NCBI GenBank assembly: GCA_030533445.1
Contig: CM060068.1
Coordinates: forward strand, 49,595,659 to 49,659,658
Length of the DNA stretch: 64,000 nt
Direction of reading: 5' to 3'
Origin: Cyprinodon diabolis
Lineage: Eukaryota > Chordata > Actinopteri > Cyprinodontiformes > Cyprinodontidae
Positions 33,720-45,329 of this stretch are shown piece by piece. The translations under genes and the position numbers were made by a program. Each line of letters begins with the position of its first letter. The stretch's first letter is position 1. The notes beneath the pieces were generated by a model. That model made no database searches. It was given only the letters and a program-made list of their open reading frames with translations, and was not told the origin of the DNA.

Positions 33720-36010
33720 AAATTGATTCTACCTTCGATTTTGAATAGGTTAAATAATTAACTATAATCCCAGTTCTAGTTAACCATCTATTCATTGTCT
33801 GCAGGACCTTAATTTGCACAACACCTATAAGGGAGATCGGAAGGGATTTACATCTTTCTAGGTCCTCTAGTTGTTGGGATCTGGAGAATCTGTCCACCCT
33901 TCTCCAGCAGAGGGCGTCCCGGGTCTCCTGAGCTGAAGCCACCATCACACCTGCGGCTGATCAGCTCATCAAGGAGACCAGCTTATAAGCAGCGGCTGAA
34001 CTTCTCTTCGGTGCCAGAGTGTTAGACCAGTCACGGTTAGCAAACCTGAGCCAACCAACCTGTCATATCCTCTGACTCTCCTGAAACCCTGAACCTAATC
34101 ACTCTTGTCCTCTCTTTCTCGTAGGAAGACCTGATAGGACCTGGAGCTCTGGAAGAACTCATTGTCAGAAAACTTGCCTGCCTGCTCTCAGAAGCCAAAC
34201 CTGAGAATCAAACTGTCTGAACCAGCCTGCCTGTTCTCAAGGAGAGAATTTGGAGAAACTCAAGGACTGGACACCAACAAGTCAGAAGTCAAGCCCTGCC
34301 ACTGCCTAGCCCTCTGCTGACCCTCTGTCTCTGGATCCTTCTGGTTCCCTCCCTCTGACGCTCAGCTTGAACCTCAGATTAGTGAATCCTGTGTGACCCG
34401 CTCCGTATCTGTTTCCAGAATCTGATCTTAGCCCTATGTTAATAAATAAATTGTTTAACCTTTCAACAGACTCCTTTGTGTTCTGCATTTGGGCTGGAAA
34501 CAACCACCCATAATGACACTAGTATCTTTTTTAAAAGATTTTGAGCTCATCAAGGTCAAATGCAGAGATCAACTGAGTTTTGGTAACTCAGCTAGTTTAG
34601 ATGATACAGTAATTCCCAAATATTTGATATTTCTTGATTGCACTTATAGACCTAAGGGATTCTGTAGAGAGCAATTAATTGGTAGTACTATAGATTTAGA
34701 CAAAAATTATAGAGTAATCTAAGACTTTTGAGAAAGACTAGTAATCTAATTACTTGAGAGAGGCAAGTGTTTGAGTGCTGGAGATAAAGTAACATTAGTT
34801 TGTCTGATTGTAGCAGCTAGAGGCTCAATCAAAATAGTAAAAAGTGAGGGGGAGAACGGGCATCCCTGCCTGGTGCCCCTCTGGAGAAAAGCTGGAAGAT
34901 GTTGGATTATTTGTCCTGACACAGGCTGTTGGGAAGCTGTAGAATATTTTTAACCAATTTATAAAGGAATTGCCAAAACCAAATTTATGTAGAGTAGCAA
35001 ATAAAAATGTCCACTTTACTCTATCGAATGCTTTTTCTGTATCTAAAGACAATATGTAGTATTTAATATATTTACTGTAGGGATAATCTATTAAAATCAG
35101 CAGTCTGCATTTGTTAGTGGGTGACTACCTTCCTTCAATGAAACCAGTTTGATCTGGGTGGATTATGAGAGGAGCGACTTTATCTAATCGTTTTGCTAAA
35201 ACTTTACAGATCATTTTAATATCCACATTAATTAAGGATATGGGACGATAGCTGTTGGGAAACATAGGATCTTTGCCTGGTTTAAGCAGGAGACTAATGG
35301 TGGCAGAATTCATATTAACCGGAAATTTGCCATTATCTTGAATTTCCTGCAGCATTCTGTGGAACGTTGGGGCGAGAATGTTCCAGAACTCTTTATAGAG
35401 CTCAGTAGGGAACCCGTCTGGACCTGGAGCTTTATTCTTTGGCATGTTTTTTAATGCTTCCTGAACTTCAGCTGTAGACAGCGGTGAGTCCAGGGTCGCT
35501 CTTTCACTCTCTGATAATTTAGGAAGAGTTATTTTATCCAGAAATTGCTTGATATCATTATCTGATGGATTTAACTGTGATGTGTATAAAGATTTATAGA
35601 AATCTGGGAAGGCATTGTTAATATCCTCCGGATCCTGTAATATATTACCAATTGAGTCTGTAACTGCAAATATAGTCATTTTTTCTATGTTTATTTTTAG
35701 ATAATTAGCTGAGAAACTTCCTGACTTATTGCTATGTTCAAAGTTTTCTATTTGGAGTCTTTGTATTAAAAATGTATTTTGTCTTTCAATATATTTGTTT
35801 AATTCTAGTTTTATTTAACCTAATTTTTCCTCACCTTGCAAGCTTTCTAGTAACTTAATTTTCCCCTCTAATTCCTAGATCTTCTTTTGTTCTAACTTTT
35901 TTTTTTTTTTACGAGATTAGAATGAAATTATTTTACCTCTCATTGCTGCTTTCCCTGCTTCCCATAGTATAGATGCTGATGTTCTTGGTAAATCATTGGA
36001 GGATATTAAA
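33720..36010 (-). pseudogene. L1-clade LINE ORF2 fragment, split by a solo LTR
   Basis: Minus strand from about 35900: coiled N-terminal part, then FPDFYKSLYTSQLNPSD, NKAPGPDGFPTELYKEFW, ISLLLKPGKDP, NSYRPISLINVDIKMICKVL, PDQTGFIEGR, a TAG, DTEKAFDRVKWTFLF, a decayed RQGCPFSPSLF, then NIKYLGITVSSKLAELP before the LTR at 34518 and DLERCKSLPISLIG after it at 33850. These are reverse transcriptase and thumb motifs of the L1 clade. The LTR at 33872 lies between the last two blocks. Several stops and frameshifts (35052-35125, about 34850) show it is inactive. Confidence 0.8.
33872..34518 (+). repeat. Solo LTR of the 6934 Gypsy family
   Basis: A 647-bp LTR from TGTTGGGATCTGG to CATAATGACA. A perfect target duplication CTAGT lies at 33867-33871 and 34519-34523. 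It sits inside the L1 fragment. An AATAAATAAA signal lies at about 34441. Confidence 0.9.
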
Positions 36011-36153
36011 CTCCATTACTGGGAGCTTTTGGCTCCTGCGGTGGCTGAGTCATGCACTGCAGATTCCTGGAGGACAAATAGAGGCATAATAACTAAACTC
36101 TGCTGTCAGAACAACCCGAAATACATTTCAACCATTTAATGCAAACCTAATTA

Positions 36154-36511
36154 TGTCAGGTTGCGTGGAGGATTTGAGGACCCAAATGCATAGAGGAGTA
36201 GGCACCGATGAGTTTTGATAGTTTAATGTAAGTCCAAGGGAAACAGAGGCAAAAATACAAAAATACTGAAAACCAAACAAAACCAATAAACATAAGGAAA
36301 AAATACTTGAGGGAAGCAAGAGACTAGGAAGCAACTAAACATCTACAACACACACAAGAAACCAGCACTGTATGAAGGTTCTGGTCCTCTTTTAAGCCCA
36401 GCACTATTATAAAGATTACTTTCACCTGTGTAGGCTACCCAATTTCTCCACAAAGATCCTCTATAGTAGAGATGCACAACTCGCACTAACCCACACACAG
36501 GAACCCTGACA
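36154..36511 (-). repeat. Solo LTR, same family as 12257
   Basis: A 358-bp unit from TGTCAGGTTGCGTGGAGG to GAACCCTGACA, flanked by AATTA and AATGA (5-bp duplication with one mismatch). It shares blocks such as CACCTGTGTAGGCTACCCA with the copy at 12257. Confidence 0.78.
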
Positions 36512-36760
36512 AATGATCTTTATTCAAGTTTTTTTTGGAATTTTTTTTGTTTCCCCCTCCAGGTAACTTCTGACCTCTCCTGTTATTCCTTTGAAGTCCG
36601 ATAATAAAAGCAGCAGAAAAGAGGGGTTCTTGCAGAGCAGACTACAGACTTTTTAAGGGGTCTCATTCTCTTTCTGTTCTCTTTCCGCTTTTATGCAGAA
36701 AAGAAACCTGTTTGGTTTTCATTTCTAGGACAATAAGGGGTTATTATTATAATTTAACCC

Positions 36761-37218
36761 TGTCACGGTCTTGGTTCTGTTAAATTTTCTGTGAGTTTTT
36801 AGTTTCACTATGAAGAATGTTTTTCTTTGTTTTCTAGCTTTATTGGTGTTTTCTGTATATATTTGAGTTCTTAGGATTTTCTTCTTTACCCTCTGTTTCC
36901 CTCTGGTGTTGGTATCCTTTTCCCTAGTTCCTTCTAGAAACATCTGTTCACACCTGCTCCCAATTAGCTCATCAGTCCTGTCTTTGTTCAGTTCCCATAA
37001 ATACTCTCCCTGTGCAGTTCCTCAGTAGTGGTTCCTCGTCTTTCCCCTTCTTTCCTTGTTTCCTCATGCATTTTTTCCCTGATGTCTCCATGGTTCTTTT
37101 TTGTTTCGCATTTTTGTGTTGGATTTATGGATTACTGCCTTGTTACCTGTTAAGAACACCATTAAAACTACAAGAACTCACCTCTGCCTCACCGCCTCTG
37201 CATTTGGGACCTCAACCA
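36761..37218 (+). repeat. Solo LTR, 458 bp
   Basis: Begins TGTCACGGTC and ends GACCTCAACCA, with a perfect AACCC duplication at 36756-36760 and 37219-37223. Its middle (CACACCTGCTCCCAATTAGC, then TGTGCAGTTCCT) resembles the plus-strand LTR parts at 26.0-26.2 kb and the reverse of 52.9-53.2 kb. Confidence 0.72.
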
Positions 37219-37278
37219 AACCCTATCATTAATGTTAACTATGCAATCAGGAAAAAAGACTTATTGGTCACAGCGAGC

Positions 37279-37380
37279 GTACCCCGCCTCTTGCCCATTG
37301 ACTGCTGGGGATAGGCACCAGCACCCCTCGCGACCCCAATTGGGACAAGCGTGTCAGATAATGGATGGATGGATGGATGG
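37279..37380 (+). mobile_element. RTE-type LINE 3' tail fragment
   Basis: About 100 bp with CCCATTGACTGCTGGGGATA and a GATG repeat tail, the usual 3' end of fish RTE-type elements. The flanks GGTCACAGCGAGC (37266) and GGTCACAGTGAGC (37379) form a 13-bp target duplication with one mismatch. Confidence 0.72.
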
Positions 37381-37391
37381 TCACAGTGAGC

Positions 37392-38607
37392 ATCCATTGG
37401 TATGAAGGTTGATCTCTGCATTTGACCCTGATAAGGGAGCAGCCTGGAGCTAAGGGTACGTGGGGTTTGCACCCAGAAGCCTCCGTCACTTTGTTACATG
37501 AAACAAGCTTCCAGCAGCAGCTGCAGCATCCTGGACCTTCCTGTCTCAGCAGAACCTGTTTAGAGACCGGCTTCTGACAGTCTGACAAATCAGAACGTTT
37601 GAAGTCAGGCGGGTGAATAAAAAAGTTTTTTTTCATGTTTTTGTTTTTTACAATCAAGTTTATAGAAACTGAAAAATGTTAGTAGACTTAAATAGGTTGA
37701 GCCTTTAATATTAGACAAGGTTGGAGAATTTAACAGATCTGAATACCTTTAGAAGGCAATGAGACACATTTTGAACAAAATCTTCAGATTATGAAAACAT
37801 AAGAAACAAAGAAACAATATACCTTCACTATACTTTACTATATACCTCTTAATATATAACTTATTAGTTAAATCTCTGGCTAAAAATACTCAATCTAACA
37901 TAATGTGGGAGATGCGGGCACCATAAACAAAACCTAGTAGCAGCAGATTACCATGGGGGGGTTAGCCGAGGTCCGGAGGTTGGCAGCAGTGGAAGATGGA
38001 TTTGGGGGAGGGTTGGAGGCAGTGATGTTTGATTTGCTTCCAAACTGTCTGCAGCCTCCTGGGGATTCAGAGCAGCTGCAGGCCTGCAAATCCCTTTACT
38101 GAGCTTTGAGAGTCCATCTGACTGCTGCCTTTTCAAATATCCTGGATTTTCTCTTTAGGCTTCATCAAAAATAAATTAGTTGAGTAATGTTGCTGTTTTT
38201 AAAACACTAATGTTGTTTTTGTTTTAAGTGGGTCCTAATGAGCCTCTAAGGGGAGATTATTTGTATGAAGGCAGCTGTCTGATCAATAAAAACACCAACG
38301 TGTGTCATTAGCTTTACATGAAACGCTGTCATGTCATGAATCAGGCTACTGTTGGTGTGACCTCTAGAGGGAAATCTGCAGAAGGAAACTGAAACACCAG
38401 CTGTTGTTTATGTACACACAAAGCCTGCCAACAGGAGCCTTACCACTGAGTTCTTTGTTTCTATCGGCGCGGTATTGCTTTAACCCTCCAGGCTAATAGC
38501 ATTGTATTGTATTGCTGAATGAAGCTAAGTCAGAATGATGGCGAAGCAGTTACAAATCTCCTTTTTTGAAGAGAGTTCAAGTCAGAAAGTATCCACTGAG
38601 CGGAAAC
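37392..38607. other. Unassigned DNA, no gene seen
   Basis: About 1.2 kb. The short ORF at 37268-37657 (minus) and others lack recognisable content, and no repeat ends were found. It ends at the start of the duplicated block. Confidence 0.4.
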
Positions 38608-38686
38608 ATTATAGATCTTTTTTGAAGAATGTTTGATAAGGACTAGCATAACATAATTATTTTTCGGGGAATTTTCTATTCTTCAG

Positions 38687-39039
38687 GTGCTGGAAGAGCT
38701 ACAGTGAATCATCCAACCAAACAACTCCAAGTACATCTCTGAGATGAAGAGCAGATGGAAAACCTTCTATTCAAAGGTCCAGTTTTATGGGGTGATGAAA
38801 AAAGCAACGAAGCCTCCTAAAACTTTGAATGGAGGTAAAGTCACAATACAATGACTTGTTCATTTGGTCATGTGTCATGGTACGTTATTTATGATACCAC
38901 CTTGTCTTGTGCCTCTGCCCTTAAAACAGTGGAGCATGTCACAGCTGTGTTCCAAGCCCTGCCAATCCTCTTCCCGTCCAGCACCCCGCCACCTAAGAAG
39001 CTGGGCTTAAGCAGTGAGGCTGTTTTCCATGTCCTTACG
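38687..39039 (+). pseudogene. Partial copy of SAMD3-like gene (last two exons)
   Basis: Exons at 38687-38834 and 38930-39039 are identical to 61107-61254 and 61350-61459. They encode EMKSRWKTF, KVQFYGVMKKATKPP and VEHVTAVFQALPILFPSS with GT..AG junctions, and share the in-frame TGA after VLEELQ. No upstream exons exist at this site, so this is a 5'-truncated duplicate with no promoter in view. Confidence 0.75.
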
Positions 39040-39325
39040 GTGAGATATAGCAATATTCCATATTATATGTCCCAGTTATTCATGCATATATTAGGGGTGG
39101 GAATATCTGGGCACTTCAGGATACAATTGCAATTCAGAAGCCTGCAATTTGATTTTAAAACAATTATCAATGCATCTTGAGGGAAAAAAAGTCTAAACAG
39201 GATTCCCGGATAACTACTAAGCATTTCGTTTGAGCATTCAAACTCGAATGGTAGATTAAAATGCCTTTGGTATTCTGGTGTCAAGGTGTAGAACGCTTCA
39301 TAACAAGATAAACCTTCTCCCTCAG

Positions 39326-39556
39326 AATGTGGACTCCGTGGTGATGGCAGCTTGCCTCCTCCAGAACTTCTCGCTGAGTAGAAGGGAGAACCAGCAGCTG
39401 CTGGGTGAGGGCCAGGAGGATGGACGTAGGATACGGCCTGTTGGCAATATGGCTGGACGACGCACATCGGCTGAAGCCACAGCTGCCAGGGATGTCTTGT
39501 GCACCTACTTCAACTCTCCAGGAGGGAGTGTACGATGGCAAAATAGAAAGCTGTGA
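39326..39556 (+). pseudogene. PIF/Harbinger transposase last exon, copy 1
   Basis: After a CTTCTCCCTCAG acceptor, the frame reads VDSVVMAACLLQNFSL and ends ARDVLCTYFNSPGGSVRWQ.. before TGA. The pattern (V..VV.A.C.L.NFL followed by ..FNSP.G.V.WQ) is the C-terminus of Harbinger (HARBI1-like) DDE transposases. AATAAA follows at 39588. The catalytic exons are absent. Two things are possible: a relic of a transposon, or a fragment recruited as a terminal exon. Confidence 0.6.
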
Positions 39557-40313
39557 AAGCTGCATCCTGCTGTGATTTACAGATTGAAATAAAAAAAATC
39601 TGTAAACCTCACATCTGCTCTATGATGCTTGCATCTATAATTACCTTTACTTCTTTACATGCTGACAAAGAATTCATGTTCCTTGAAATATGTTCTATGT
39701 AGAAAAGTAGGGGCCTTGTAACGCTCAGTGGTTTAGTTGACTCATACTTTTTTCAGGATTTTAATAGGATGGTTGATTAAACCTCCATTTACTGAAAGGG
39801 GGAGATCACAGCCGAGTAGCAGGGCTGCCATTAATAATCACCTTTGCATCAGATCTGCAGATATGTCGTCAGGTTTCTCCCACATTTTTTTACCCCACCT
39901 TATCCCATCACGTCTGACTAACACCATTCCTTAACTGAAAGAACTCACTACATCTACATGAATAAAGAATTGGTGTTAGCCTTAACTCTACTTTTTAGAG
40001 CAAGCTCACCTTGTATTTCTAGAGCCAATTCAGTACAAGATAAACTTTTAACAATAATGAAACATATGGACAAGTAAGTTCTCATTAAGTTGACAGATTG
40101 TCTTTCAAATTAGGTTAATTTTTGTTTAGCTATAGGCAGGGATTTAAGAGCATGAACCAGTCATAACGGTAAGCATCCACAAGGGGGCACTTGTTCCACC
40201 TTGAATAGTTTGAGATCTCAAATCGTCGGTGCTCATCTTCAGAGGAGTCCCCAGGACTGGCCACTATTGCACCAGCTGCTGCTGCAGCTGATCCAGCGCT
40301 TACTGTTGACATA
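39557..40313. other. Non-coding stretch with one short minus ORF
   Basis: Contains the AATAAA for the exon above. A 63-codon minus-strand ORF (40130-40321) reads SSEDEHRRFEISNYSRWNKC and YRYDWFMLLNPCL; it looks protein-like but is unrecognised and lacks introns or partners that would confirm it. Confidence 0.35.
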
Positions 40314-40467
40314 CACTGCATGAAAAGTGTGATTTTCGTAAGTATGCGGCAATGTAGATTGTCGTGGATATTGAGGTTAACGGCTGTTCACGGTAATTTG
40401 CAGGCATTGCCGAAAACTCCCATAAATTGTCAGAAATTGACATGGGCTTTCTTAGGCTGTGTCCAAC

Positions 40468-40502
40468 TCCCCCCCCCCCCCACCCCCCCACCCCCCCCGC
40501 CA
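40468..40502. repeat. Poly(C) tract
   Basis: A C-rich run with interspersed A, 4 bp longer than in the partner copy at about 62890. It is a mutable low-complexity site. Confidence 0.85.
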
Positions 40503-41188
40503 TGGAATTCTTGGGGAGGCTTTAACATGTAAATGAAAATGCTGTGAGCTATACAAATGCAAATCAGGGTTGCAGGGGGAGTTTTACCCCAAGTGACATT
40601 TTTCTAGAATGAGGGGTCTGCAGAGATCACAGTCTCCTAGAGCTCAACTACTGTGCATGACTACCGTCACCTTTTCTTTGGTCTTACTTAAATGCACAGA
40701 GCATGTATTAACCACACATTCTAGCGATGCGCTCAACTGGCAGAAATGATGCTGGGTATGACGTGTCTGTTCCCTGCAAGCCCCAAACTTCTATTGGCTT
40801 TCCATAAAAATGTCTGTCCGGATGGGAATGAAGCCGTGTTTACATGATAGATGCGACGATACACGACTCTTCCCAGACTGCCATTCATAACATCCCTGTT
40901 AAATCTGCCGTGAAATATCTTGGTGTTCACATCACCAAAGACAATAAATTACTGGAAAAACTAAACTGTTGGAATATTTTAGATAAATGTAAACTTTTTG
41001 TGGTCTCAACGTGACATATCAATTTTTGGTTGAACTTTCCTTACAAAAATGGAATGTCTCTCAAGATTTATCTATCCAGCTTATTCCATATCCCTTCCTA
41101 AACATGCAATTAAAGCTATAAATCAAATTAACTTCAACTTTATCTGGAAAAACAAGACACACTGCATTAGGAAAGGAGCAATGGTTAA

Positions 41189-41679
41189 AGCTACAGTGTG
41201 TAATTTTCAGCGACATCTAGCGGTCAGACTGCAGCAACATGAACACCCCCCCCCCACCGCTTCTCCCCCCCAACAGTACGGCGAGCGTTACGGGACAAAA
41301 TGTCTTCCACGACGTCCACATCACCTACCTTCTCAAGTGATGAGGTTTGTTTACATAGATAATTTTACAGATAGTATTTCATTAGTCTGTGTGTTCAGTA
41401 CCGTCTCAGTTCATCTCTCTCAACTTGCCGTAGTTACTTTCGAGCGTAATGGGCGATCTCGCAATCGCTAGTTTGTTGGCTCTGCGCTGCCGTAGCGCAA
41501 AGATGTCTGCCTCCATGGCTGCGAGACCCGCTCCTATGTAATTATAAATAACGAATTCTAAGGCAACGCAAATATTAAGGTTAAAAGGCTGAGCTCGTAG
41601 ATGATGATAAATAACATAGTTATGTATAATATATTACATTTCTGACCGTATATCCCTGTAATTATTACACACTGTAGCT
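41189..41679. mobile_element. piggyBac-like MITE (TTAA duplication)
   Basis: The 491-bp unit starts AGCTACAGTGTGTAAT and ends with its exact reverse complement, and TTAA lies on both sides. Removing the unit and one TTAA rejoins the LINE frame as KGAMVKEYNDGGLKAIDF, which proves insertion into the LINE. The TTAA duplication suggests piggyBac mobilisation. It contains no ORF of note. Confidence 0.88.
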
Positions 41680-42633
41680 TTAAAGAGTATAATGATGGAG
41701 GTCTTAAAGCAATAGACTTTGAATGTTTAGACGGAATGATTAAAATGAATTGGCTCAAATCTTTTCTGAAAAATGAAAATAGTTTTTGGTTTCATATCCC
41801 CTCCAAATTATTTATAGAATTAGGAGGAATTAACTTCCTTCTTAAATGTGATTTTGATCCTAAGAAACTTCCTGTTAAACTTTCTTCTTTTCATCAACGC
41901 GTCTTACTTTATTGGAAACTAATATTTAAGCATAATTTTAGTCCTCATAACACCCCACTATGGAACTCCCGATATGTCCTATTCAGGAACAAGTCTTTAT
42001 TTTACAGGAGCTGGCACATTCTTGATGACAAAGGGAATTTTTTACCTTTTGAAACTCTTTGCTCTAAATTCAAAATAAATAACAGAAAACAATATAATAT
42101 ATTAATCAAAGCCTTTCCTCAGCCTCTGATCATAATGTCATGCAACCTACTCCTAAACCATGTCCAGGTAAAACTTCCCTCTCTGTTACTCAACAGTCAG
42201 TCTGTTATTGATAAAAAGCTGACCAACAATGTCATTTGACAAGGAATTTCATCCCGATACATCCCACAGAAACCTAATCTCCAAGCATTTTCCAAAAGAG
42301 AAAGTGGGAAAACTGCGGAATAAATATCTACAGTTTCCTGTTGCTCCAAAGGATAAAGAAGTCCATTTCAAAATAATCACTGACATTTATCCTTCCAAGG
42401 AATTTCTGAGGCTCCGTTTGGTTTTTGAAGAAAATGATTGCACCTTCTGTGAATGTGAAACTGAGACTGTTGGTCACCTCTTTTACGATTGTATGTAAGT
42501 GAAAGTTTTCTGGGAAGATTTTTGCTTCTGGTGTTCATCTAAATTTGATTCTCCTTCTCATCTGGACAAAGAGAATGTTTTGTTTGGACTAGAAATGACA
42601 GATAACCTGCAGGACCTAGCCTTTTATGTTTTA

Positions 42634-43444
42634 TGCTACGTTCACACTGGACGCAGCAAAAGCAGCAAAATCGCGTCTGCTGCTTCATTTTTGCTGCTTG
42701 TACCAGTTAGTTCTGACGCGCGTCTGAAGCAGCTTTGCTGCTCTGGCTGCGCGGTGCAAAAGTGTGTATGACGTGCGTTGGGCGGAGCTACTCTATCCTT
42801 TCTTTGCCTTGCAGCTATATTTGCTGTGATCAGTGGGAATAAAGTAGTTTTAATATGTTTTTTAGTGAGAAAATACACCTGAAAACGTAATCAGTGCAGT
42901 CAGTTCATTCAGATTATCATCCTGCCTTCCAATATTTTTTCTGTCGGAGCCACTCAGACCCCCATACAGTATACCGGCGGTGCACCGACAGTAGGAATCC
43001 CTTCATCAGCAGCCTCTGGCCGGGTCGCCTCCTAAATCTAAATAATCCAAACTGCAGGCAGCAGGATAATAAAAGCGAACATATTCTGCCGGCAGATGTA
43101 TGCATTTTAAGTTAATTTATGCGTCAATAAACTGTTTAAGAGGAGTGATCATAGCACTCTGATCATCAGCGCTGTGTCTCTCTCCCTGCCAGCTCCCAGA
43201 TCAGCTTATCTGATTGGTTGACGCGGCGTGTCGAGCAGCAAAAATTCAATTTTTCCATCTCGAGCAGAAGCGCGTTTGCGGCGCGTCACGCGCGTCAGAT
43301 GCTTAAACGCGCCCGACGCGCTGCAGCTGCTGCTCAAAACGCGCCGCAGGACCTTTTGCTGCGCCTTGACGCGCGTCAACCATTGACTTTGCATGTAAAC
43401 TCGCTGCTTCTGTTGCGCCAGCTGCGTCCGGTGTGAACGCAGCA
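42634..43444. mobile_element. MITE with TTA duplication
   Basis: An 811-bp unit with inverted ends TGCTACGTTCACACTGGACG and the complementary CGTCCGGTGTGAACGCAGCA, flanked by TTA at 42631-42633 and 43445-43447. The interior is CpG-rich with many GCGCGTC motifs near both ends. A 3-bp TTA duplication fits PIF/Harbinger-type mobilisation. The LINE frame continues across it (AFYVL, then LMMGKFYIHKNK-like sequence). Confidence 0.8.
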
Positions 43445-44012
43445 TTACTCATGATGGGGAAATTTACATTCACAAAAACAAATACATGAGGACCAGGCCA
43501 AACTTCAACGTTTTTCTTAAAGAACTTTGTTTGTATTTTCAGTCACTTAAATTTATGAAGAAGAAAAATGGTATAAAATTATACACTTTTGTAAATGACC
43601 ATAAACTCAATGTAAACCCCTAGCTATTGTTATTTTATGTTTATTTTATTTATTTGTTTATTTATTTATATGTTTGTTACCCTTGTTTTATTTTTATTTA
43701 TTTTTTACATTCTATGTCTCATTTTTTTTTAAAGACATAATGTCACCAACTGCTGTGTATCTGTGTTTGATGTTTGAATTACTCTGTATTGTTACACAGA
43801 ATTGCCAATAAAGCAAAACAAAAAAAACATGATAGACGCGAGCTGTTCTCGTGAGTCCTTCCGTATAACAATGACCTCGTATGTGATTGGAGGAGCCTGG
43901 CGAGCCTTCGACTGCTCGTCCAATCACGTGTGAGCTTATGGGCAAGCAGACATGTTTGTCAGAAGAACTTTATCTCCAGTTCCTTTGTTTGGATTTTGCT
44001 GGTACGTGATCA

Positions 44013-45106
44013 ATGGCTGGACGACGTCTCGCGTTCAACTCGCCTTCAACTCCTCTTGGACGCGATCCACAACTTTCAGCAGTCGAACAACTGTGCGGGA
44101 GAGACGAACTCAAAGAAGACAAGCTAGCGGTAAATATATGTTCGATTACTGCTAAGCTAAGCTAAAAGCAGCCTAGCCTAAAGCTACGGCTAATAGTAGC
44201 CTTGCAAGAACAAGCTTTATTAAAGTGTATTTTTTGTGATTCACAGGAAGCAGTACGCCGTCTTTACAACTCGGAGACAAATTGCAGGCGTTATGAAGCG
44301 GAGCAAGGGTAAGATTTAAAGAATATGCTTTCATTCTGCGGTAAAAGGAAATAGATACGGATAGATACCGATCATAGCTGTACATTTTGTTTTCACAGAC
44401 TAATCTCGCCTCACAATGAGGCGGTGACCTCCTATTTGCTCGGAGCCATATCAGCAAGTCCAGATTTGCACGATGTTGATAAAGACGACATTGTGTGTAA
44501 ATGACTTGTTTTAATGCTTTCTCCTTCCTTGTTACTGTGACTTGCGTTTGATTTTTTTATTCATATCACTCTCATTTAATTGTTTTCCAGCTGCCTGTAA
44601 GACGTATTATGAGACGGTACGCAGGAGCTTCAGATATACGCAGCCTGAGAACACGTTGTGTGCCAAGCATTCACCTCGGAGTCGAGCTAGAAGAAAGAGG
44701 GTAAGACTTTATTTGGTGACTATTTTTCAGGTGCATTGATAGATGTGTGGTGTCCATACGCAGTGCATCCCATCGCATAGTGCTGATTCATTGTTTTTTT
44801 TTACAGCTGCTGAAATCGAGGCAGAGTGTGCTAGCCGATGAGGAAGTGGAACTCTGGAATGGCCACCGCCATTTCGTAGGCCGGATCTCTCTGAACTCTG
44901 TGTTAAGCTGCAGTCCCGGTTAGAAGCGATGCCGAAGTACAGGGCCACGCACAGTAGGCGTCTGCACATCGGACCTGCCTCGGAGGGAATGCTGCCAGTT
45001 ACCTCCAACCCCGAGGAGGCAAACGGACAGTTCACGGAGTTGTAATTTTTGGATAAGCATGTGTGGGCAGATCCTCGCGTTGTATATAGTTGTTTGTTTT
45101 AATAAA
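44013..45106 (+). CDS. Unrecognised five-exon gene
   Basis: Exons 44013-44129, 44247-44308, 44399-44496, 44591-44700 and 44807 onward join in consistent phases with GT..AG introns of 90-117 bp. The product starts MAGRRLAFNSPSTPLGRD and contains EAVRRLYNSETNCRRYEAEQ, a central SPHNEAVTSYLLGAISASPD and a basic SACKTYYETVRRSFRYTQPE. The last exon reads LLKSRQSVLADEEVELW in frame and stops at 44921; the next frame over is open to 45045 and reads PPPFRRPDLSELCVKLQSRL, so a small deletion or shift near 44855 is likely. AATAAA lies at 45101. I do not recognise a domain. The tiny introns, the inverted ends at 40314 and 46975 and the nested repeats raise the possibility that it belongs to a mobile element. 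Confidence 0.6.
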
Positions 45107-45224
45107 GCTCTTTCTTTGCATAAAAATCTTCCTGGCAAATGTTCATTTCCTGTATAAATTCATTCATGTCCTTGATGGTAGCCTAATAATAGTGTAGTAG
45201 TGTAGGATAACATAATTATACATC

Positions 45225-45329
45225 ATATGAATAAATATATGAATAAATAAATATATATTTGCATATGAATAAATAAATATATATTTATATATATATATAA
45301 ATATATATTTATATATATATATTAATATA
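45225..45329. repeat. (AT)n / ATATATTT microsatellite
   Basis: AT-rich simple repeat into which the Tc1 element inserted; it resumes at 46550-46590 on the far side. Confidence 0.85.

Larger units (their letters stand above)
38608..41584. repeat. Duplicated block, copy 1 (partner 61028-64000)
   Basis: Every base from ACATTATAGATC onward recurs 22,420 bp to the right, with about ten single-base differences, a 4-bp length change in a poly(C) tract near 40480 and a few more changes near 41230. The partner is cut by the window end, so the true length is longer. The left flanks of the two copies differ completely. Confidence 0.97.
40857..43826 (+). mobile_element. 5'-truncated Tx1/L1-type LINE
   Basis: The insertion is flanked by ACATGATAGATGCGA (40842) and ACATGATAGACGCGA (43827), a 15-bp target duplication; copy 2 still has the unmutated form. 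Plus-strand ORF2 C-terminal half: VKYLGVHITKDNKLLEKLNC, then LSRFIYPAYSISLPK, INFNFIWKNKTHCIRKGAM, FDPKKLPVKLSSFHQRVLLY, KDKEVHFKIITDIYPSKEF, CTFCECETETVGHLFYDC and FMKKKNGIKLYTFVNDHK. A 3' UTR with AATAAAGC and an A-rich tail follows. Two MITEs are nested in it and one frameshift lies at about 42235. Confidence 0.88.

Noticed and set aside
37239..37657. Minus-strand ORF of 129 codons
   Set aside because: It spans the RTE tail and its target site, so it cannot be an ancestral gene.
43206..43445. ORFs on both strands in the MITE at 42634
   Set aside because: They result from CpG-rich inverted-repeat sequence within the MITE.
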